DNA from: Mycolicibacterium sp. S2-37
Lineage (GTDB): Bacteria > Actinomycetota > Actinomycetes > Mycobacteriales > Mycobacteriaceae
Reading direction: 5' to 3'
Length of the DNA stretch: 64,000 nucleotides
NCBI RefSeq assembly: GCF_017352375.1
Contig: NZ_JAFEVR010000014.1
Coordinates: 62,001 to 126,000 of the forward strand
Below are positions 60,267 to 64,000 of this stretch, in pieces. The stretch's first letter is position 1; each line of letters starts with the position of its first letter. Position numbers and translations under genes: made by a program. The notes beneath the pieces are model-generated. The model ran no database searches and was not told the origin of the DNA. It was given only the letters and a program-made list of their open reading frames with translations.

Positions 60267-61475
60267 ATGACCAATCCGCGGTGGCTGTACCGCGTCGGAG
60301 CGCTGTCGTGCACGGTGGCCGCCCTGGCTGCGTGCTCGTCGGGCAACGACAACGCCGAGAGCACCCAGAACACCCAGTCCCCGACCCAGAGCTCGGCGCA
60401 GGCCGCGCCGATCAACGAGCCACTCGTGGCCACGTACGACGGCGGGCTCTACGTGCTGGACGGCGAGACCCTCGAGGTCGAACAGGACATCCCGCTCGAC
60501 GGTTTCCTGCGCGTCAACCCCGCTGGGGACGATTCACACGTCCTGGTCACCACCCCGGACGGTTTCCGTGTCCTCGACGCCGCCGGTGGGCAGCTGACCG
60601 GGGAGACCTTCCCCGCAGAGGACCCCGGGCACGTGGTCAATCACGGTGAACACACGGTGCTGTTCGCCGATGGGACCGGGGAGATCACCGCGTTCGATGT
60701 GCACGCGCTCGAGGACGGCGGAATGCCGGAAACCCAGAAGTTCAAGACGCCGCAGGCCCATCACGGTGTGGCGGTCATCCTGTCCGACGGCACGCTCGTG
60801 CACAGCATCGGCGATCCGGAGAACCGGAATGGGGCGGTCGCTGTGCAGGGTGGCCGGGAGATCGCACGCAGCGAGGACTGCCCGGGCATCCACGGTGAGG
60901 CGGTCGCGGCCGACGAGGTCGTCGTCCTGGGCTGCGAGAACGGCGTGCTCGAGTTCGCCAACGGCACCTTCACCAAGATCCCCAGCCCGACGCCGTACGG
61001 CCGCACCGGTAATACCCGCGGCCACGACGATTCCCCCGTCGTGCTGGGCGATATGAAGGTCGACCCCGATGCCGAACTGGAGCGCCCGAACCAGTTCGCG
61101 CTCATCGACACCACGACCGACCAGCTCAAGGTGGTGCAGCTGCCGCCGTCGGTGAGCTACTGGTTCCGCTCGCTGGGCCGGGGTCCGCAAGCCGAGGCGC
61201 TCATCATGGGGACCGACGGCAAGCTCTACGTGTTCGACCCGGTGACCGGCGTCCAGGTGAAGGCCATCCAGGTGACGGGGCCGTGGACGGAGCCCGATGA
61301 CTGGCAGCAGCCGGGTCCGGCGGTGTTCACCCGGGAGGACGCTGTCTACGTGACGGATCCGGCGACCAAGCAGATCCACCTGGTCGATCTTGCGGCGGGC
61401 ACCGTCAGCGCGTCGGGCGCCCTACCGCAGACGCCCAACGAGTTGAGCGGAGCTCTCGGGCACCACCATCACTGA
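60267..61475 (+). CDS. aztD: AztD-type zinc metallochaperone (lipoprotein)
   Basis: A 402-residue propeller lipoprotein with lipobox LAAC, a Ser/Thr/Gln linker and six- to eight-blade repeat pattern. His126/His129 (NHGEH) and His165/His166 (AHHG) are candidate zinc ligands; the natural C-terminus ends in four His. It is the same size as the propeller part of the upstream fusion. AAGGGA ribosome site. Last gene of the import unit. Confidence 0.87.
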   Translation: MTNPRWLYRVGALSCTVAALAACSSGNDNAESTQNTQSPTQSSAQAAPINEPLVATYDGGLYVLDGETLEVEQDIPLDGFLRVNPAGDDSHVLVTTPDGFRVLDAAGGQLTGETFPAEDPGHVVNHGEHTVLFADGTGEITAFDVHALEDGGMPETQKFKTPQAHHGVAVILSDGTLVHSIGDPENRNGAVAVQGGREIARSEDCPGIHGEAVAADEVVVLGCENGVLEFANGTFTKIPSPTPYGRTGNTRGHDDSPVVLGDMKVDPDAELERPNQFALIDTTTDQLKVVQLPPSVSYWFRSLGRGPQAEALIMGTDGKLYVFDPVTGVQVKAIQVTGPWTEPDDWQQPGPAVFTREDAVYVTDPATKQIHLVDLAAGTVSASGALPQTPNELSGALGHHHH

Positions 61476-61482
61476 GTAGTGG

Positions 61483-62127
61483 TCATTCCCAACGGTTCTC
61501 GGTGACGAACTCGGCCAGCGGGCGGGCGAACGCCCACTGGTCGAGTTCGAGCATCGGCCGGTCGGGGAACTCGGGTACGGGGCCGAGGCAGATCACTGCG
61601 ACCGGCTCGGCGCCGCGCGGCATGTCCAGCAGCGCCGCCAGCCGTTGCGGATCGAACAGCGACACCCAACCCATGCCGAGCCCTTCCGTGCGGGCTGCGA
61701 GCCACATGTTCTGGATCGCGCACGATACGGAGGCGAGATCCATGTGCGGCAGCGTGCGCCTGCCGAACACGTGGGTGTCCCGGCCGTCTCGCAGGGCGAC
61801 CACGAACAGCTCAGCGCAGTCCAGGATGCCCTCGACCTTGAGCGCGAGGAATTCGTCGCCGCGCTCACCGAGCGCCGCGGCGGTGTGCCCACGTTCCTCG
61901 TCGATCATTGCGTGGATATTCCGGCGCAGCTGAGGATCGGTGATGCGGATGAACCGCCACGGCTGCATCAGCCCGACGTTGGGGGCGGCGTGGGCCGCGG
62001 CCAAGATGCGTGAGAGCACATCATCGGACACCTTGCTGTCCGGTATGAATCGCCGCATGTCGCGCCGTTCGGCGATCGCGCGGTAGACGGCGCGGCGTTC
62101 GGCGTCGCTGAACGCGTGGTCGGTCAC
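61483..62127 (-). CDS. bluB: 5,6-dimethylbenzimidazole synthase BluB
   Basis: A 214-residue flavoprotein that converts FMNH2 to the lower ligand of cobalamin. Nitroreductase fold with RRDMRRFIPD, APNVGLMQPWRF and the lid region typical of BluB. GTG 62127, with a leaderless -10. It lies in the zinc cluster without a B12 riboswitch of its own. Confidence 0.9.
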   Translation of the reverse strand: MTDHAFSDAERRAVYRAIAERRDMRRFIPDSKVSDDVLSRILAAAHAAPNVGLMQPWRFIRITDPQLRRNIHAMIDEERGHTAAALGERGDEFLALKVEGILDCAELFVVALRDGRDTHVFGRRTLPHMDLASVSCAIQNMWLAARTEGLGMGWVSLFDPQRLAALLDMPRGAEPVAVICLGPVPEFPDRPMLELDQWAFARPLAEFVTENRWE

Positions 62128-62133
62128 GTAGTC

Positions 62134-62139
62134 AGCCTA
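62134..62139 (-). promoter_or_regulatory. -10 element of bluB
   Basis: TAGGCT on the minus strand, 6 nt before GTG 62127. Confidence 0.45.
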
Positions 62140-62156
62140 GGTGCGACCATCGAGGG

Positions 62157-62999
62157 ATGACGCGAGCCGGCATCTTCATCACTGCAGCAGAGCTCAAGCG
62201 GCTTCTGGACGGGGGCGGCCCGGTCGCCGTCCTCGACGTCCGGTGGCAGCTCAACGAGCCCGACGGTCACGACGCCTACCGGCGGGGCCATGTGCCCGGA
62301 GCGGTGTATGTGTCGCTGGACGACGAGCTCACCGACCACTCCGTGACCGGGCGCGGACGCCACCCCTTGCCGACGGGTTCGTCGGTGCAGGCAGCGGCGC
62401 GGCTCTGGGGTGTGCGCGACGGTGTCCCGACCGTCGTCTACGACGACTGGAACCGGGCCGGGTCCGCACGAGCGTGGTGGGTGCTCACCGCAGCCGGGAT
62501 CTCCGACGTGCGCATCCTCGACGGCGGCCTGGCCGCGTGGACCGCGGCCGGTGGGCGACTCGAGGCGGGCGAGGTGACCCCGGAACCGGGCGACGTCGTG
62601 GTGACCCATGAGGATCTGTACCACGGTGCCCTGCCCACGCTCACCGCCGAGGAGGTTGCCGGGTACGGCGGGCTGCTGCTCGATGCGCGGGCGCCGCGGC
62701 GATTCAGCGGCGAGGACGAACCGGTCGACCCGGTGGCCGGTCACATCGCGGGTGCCCGCAATGCGCCCAGCACCGATGTGCTCACCGCCGACGGCACACT
62801 GCGTCCCGCGGACGACCTCACCCGCTTCTTCGACGACCGCGGCGTGGCGGGCGATGTCGGTGTCTACTGCGGTTCAGGTGTCACGGCGTCGGTGGTGGTC
62901 GCCGTGCTGCGCGACAAAGGTATCGACGCCGCCCTGTACCCCGGCTCCTGGTCGGAATGGTGCTCGGATCCGTCGCGGCCGGTGGCGACGGGTTCCTGA
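62157..62999 (+). CDS. Sulfurtransferase (rhodanese/mercaptopyruvate type)
   Basis: A 280-residue two-domain rhodanese. Cys238 in YCGSGVTAS is the active-site Cys; the loop CGSGVT is closer to 3-mercaptopyruvate sulfurtransferase. The N-terminal domain is inactive. ATG 62157 after GAGGG. Divergent from bluB. Confidence 0.9.
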   Translation: MTRAGIFITAAELKRLLDGGGPVAVLDVRWQLNEPDGHDAYRRGHVPGAVYVSLDDELTDHSVTGRGRHPLPTGSSVQAAARLWGVRDGVPTVVYDDWNRAGSARAWWVLTAAGISDVRILDGGLAAWTAAGGRLEAGEVTPEPGDVVVTHEDLYHGALPTLTAEEVAGYGGLLLDARAPRRFSGEDEPVDPVAGHIAGARNAPSTDVLTADGTLRPADDLTRFFDDRGVAGDVGVYCGSGVTASVVVAVLRDKGIDAALYPGSWSEWCSDPSRPVATGS

Positions 63000-63013
63000 A
63001 TCAGGCTGAATGG

Positions 63014-63400
63014 TCAGTTGTTTCGGCTCGACCTGGCGAGGTTCAGGTCGGCCCGCAGACTGAGCGGAAGACTCTCGCGCGACCAGACGCCCGCCGCGAT
63101 CCAGCGACACGCGGCTTCGGCCTCGATCTCCGTGCGGACCGGGCCGATCCAATGCACAGCCGCGGTAGGGATGCGACTCACCGTGCAGGGTTGAACGAGT
63201 AACGTCACTCCCCGGTCGGAACCCGCGGTGCTGCAGGTCAATTCGCCGAGAAGGCATTGTGTGGCCACCAGCACGCCATGAGGGCAGTTCCGCACGACCT
63301 GGCGCAGCTTGGGCATGACCGGGGATGCCGGGTCCTCCGAACACGCCGTACACACGGCCACGGTGAACGGATGACTCGTGAAGCCGTGATCGGCCGCCAT
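63014..63400 (-). CDS. Cys-rich protein of unknown function downstream of a Zur-like box
   Basis: A 128-residue soluble protein with Cys17, Cys20, Cys39, Cys49, Cys56 and Cys72; a thioredoxin-like 2Fe-2S or zinc fold is possible but not recognised with confidence. AGGAGG ribosome site before ATG 63400. The perfect 19-bp palindrome at 63451-63469 lies 51 nt upstream. It may be a zinc- or iron-sulfur-related component of the regulon. Confidence 0.75.
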   Translation of the reverse strand: MAADHGFTSHPFTVAVCTACSEDPASPVMPKLRQVVRNCPHGVLVATQCLLGELTCSTAGSDRGVTLLVQPCTVSRIPTAAVHWIGPVRTEIEAEAACRWIAAGVWSRESLPLSLRADLNLARSSRNN

Positions 63401-63450
63401 TGTCGACCTCCTGACGCGATTGTCTTCGGCGCGACCGCCACGCTACAGTT

Positions 63451-63469
63451 GTTGAAAATGATTTTCAAC
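63451..63469. promoter_or_regulatory. Perfect Zur/Fur-like palindrome
   Basis: GTTGAAAATGATTTTCAAC, a perfect 19-bp inverted repeat with G63460 at the centre, between the Cys-rich gene and the SDR gene. The best Fur-family box in the window. Confidence 0.8.
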
Positions 63470-63529
63470 TAACCCCCAGCCCGATGCACGCATCCGGCGC
63501 TGTCGGGAATCCGAACAAAGGAGCAGTCC

Positions 63530-64000
63530 ATGGGCCGACTCACCGGCAAGGTCGCGTTCGTCACCGGAGCCGCCAGAGGGCAGGGGCGAAGCCACGCAGT
63601 GCATCTGGCCGACGAGGGCGCCGACCTGATCATCGTCGACATCACCTCAGACATCGACACCAACCACTATCCGTTGGCCACCGCAGCCGATCTCGACGAC
63701 ACGGTGAAGTTGGTGGAGAAGGCGGGACGACGTGCCGTCGCCACACGGGTCGACGTCCGGGACCGGGTCGGACTGGAGAAGTCGCTCGCCGATGCTGTCG
63801 CGGAGTTGGGCGGTCTCGACATCGTCGTGGCCAACGCCGGCATCTGCCCGCTGGGTATCGATGTCCCTATGCAGGGCTTCGTCGATGCCTTCGACGTCGA
63901 CTTCGTCGGCGTGGTCAACACCGTCCACGTCAGCCTGCCCCATCTCTCGAGTGGTGGCTCGGTGATCGTCACCGGTTCCGTGGCGGGTCTGGTACCGCAG
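63530..64000 (+). CDS. SDR-family oxidoreductase, mycofactocin-coupled type (partial)
   Basis: The first 157 residues of a short-chain dehydrogenase, running off the right edge. The glycine-rich TGAARGQGRSHAVHLADEGAD motif and NAG (ANAGICPLG) are present. The RGQGRSHA form is characteristic of the mycofactocin-coupled SDR group. It starts 61 nt to the right of the Zur-like box, so it may be co-regulated. Confidence 0.85.
   Translation, partial: MGRLTGKVAFVTGAARGQGRSHAVHLADEGADLIIVDITSDIDTNHYPLATAADLDDTVKLVEKAGRRAVATRVDVRDRVGLEKSLADAVAELGGLDIVVANAGICPLGIDVPMQGFVDAFDVDFVGVVNTVHVSLPHLSSGGSVIVTGSVAGLVPQ

Noticed and set aside
60225..61475. His4 end of aztD as an artificial tag
   Set aside because: The surrounding sequence is natural genomic DNA and His is common elsewhere in the protein; no vector sequence is seen.
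1..64000. CRISPR arrays, insertion sequences or prophage genes
   Set aside because: No direct-repeat arrays, transposase motifs or integrase/att sites were found.

Overview
The window is about 64 kb of high-GC actinobacterial DNA from a mycobacterium, most likely a fast-growing environmental one (Mycolicibacterium type). The evidence is the gene content and order: hpt, lpqG, an Rv3618-like monooxygenase, ephA, ftsH, folEPBK, Rv3605c/04c/03c-like genes, panCD-coaX, lysS, lsr2, clpC1, lpqF, mhuD, mutY, canB, disA, radA, lpqE, carD, ispDF, cysS, rlmB and an arsB2-like gene. From general knowledge this is the order of the M. tuberculosis Rv3624c-Rv3577 interval read in the opposite direction. The ESX/PE/PPE genes that interrupt that stretch in M. 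tuberculosis are absent here. Other genes are present instead: a molybdopterin oxidoreductase, a zinc alcohol dehydrogenase, a D-amino-acid deaminase, a B12-riboswitch cobalt locus, a GlxA regulator, a GGDEF/EAL enzyme and a cyanase operon. No IS elements, phage genes, CRISPR arrays or tRNA/rRNA genes were seen.

Layout. 1-6.6 kb: end of hpt, molybdopterin enzyme, lpqG, then a minus-strand run of ephA, flavin monooxygenase and alcohol dehydrogenase. 6.8-16.4 kb: ftsH, the folate operon (folE-folP-folB-folK, mostly 4-nt overlaps), three conserved mycobacterial genes, then panC-panD-coaX. 16.4-22.6 kb: a PLP deaminase, lysS, lsr2 and clpC1, with a local drop in GC around lsr2. 22.6-24.4 kb: cobalamin riboswitch, cbtB, cbtA and a phosphatase-like gene. 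24.4-31.6 kb: lpqF, mhuD, a hydrolase, glxA-type regulator, GAF-GGDEF-EAL protein, mutY, canB. 31.7-40.9 kb: disA-radA, lpqE, carD-ispD-ispF-cysS-rlmB and an SGNH hydrolase. 40.9-47.5 kb: arsB2-like transporter, FNT channel with cyanase, an AGCS symporter, a secreted phosphodiesterase and an MBL-fold protein.

The most distinctive part is 47.5-63.5 kb, which reads as a zinc-homeostasis island. It holds the zinc-independent ribosomal proteins L31, L28, L33, S14 and S18 with the Mrf-type CobW protein, a YcgQ/YcgR-like pair, a PacL chaperone with a CtpC-like efflux ATPase, and an AztABCD-type zinc importer. In that importer the permease is fused in frame to a beta-propeller metallochaperone, and a second stand-alone copy of the chaperone follows. 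A small Cys-rich protein lies at the end. Four Fur/Zur-like palindromes (48987-48999, 49042-49054, 57296-57310, 63451-63469) sit at the divergent promoters of these units, which suggests one zinc-sensing regulon (inference). bluB and cbtAB add a second theme, corrinoid and cobalt metabolism.

Regulatory observations recur along the window. At least twelve genes have a TANNNT -10 hexamer 6-8 nt before the start codon, the pattern of mycobacterial leaderless transcripts. carD appears to have the same arrangement feeding a six-codon upstream frame whose stop overlaps the carD ATG. lysS and cysS share almost the same promoter-start block.
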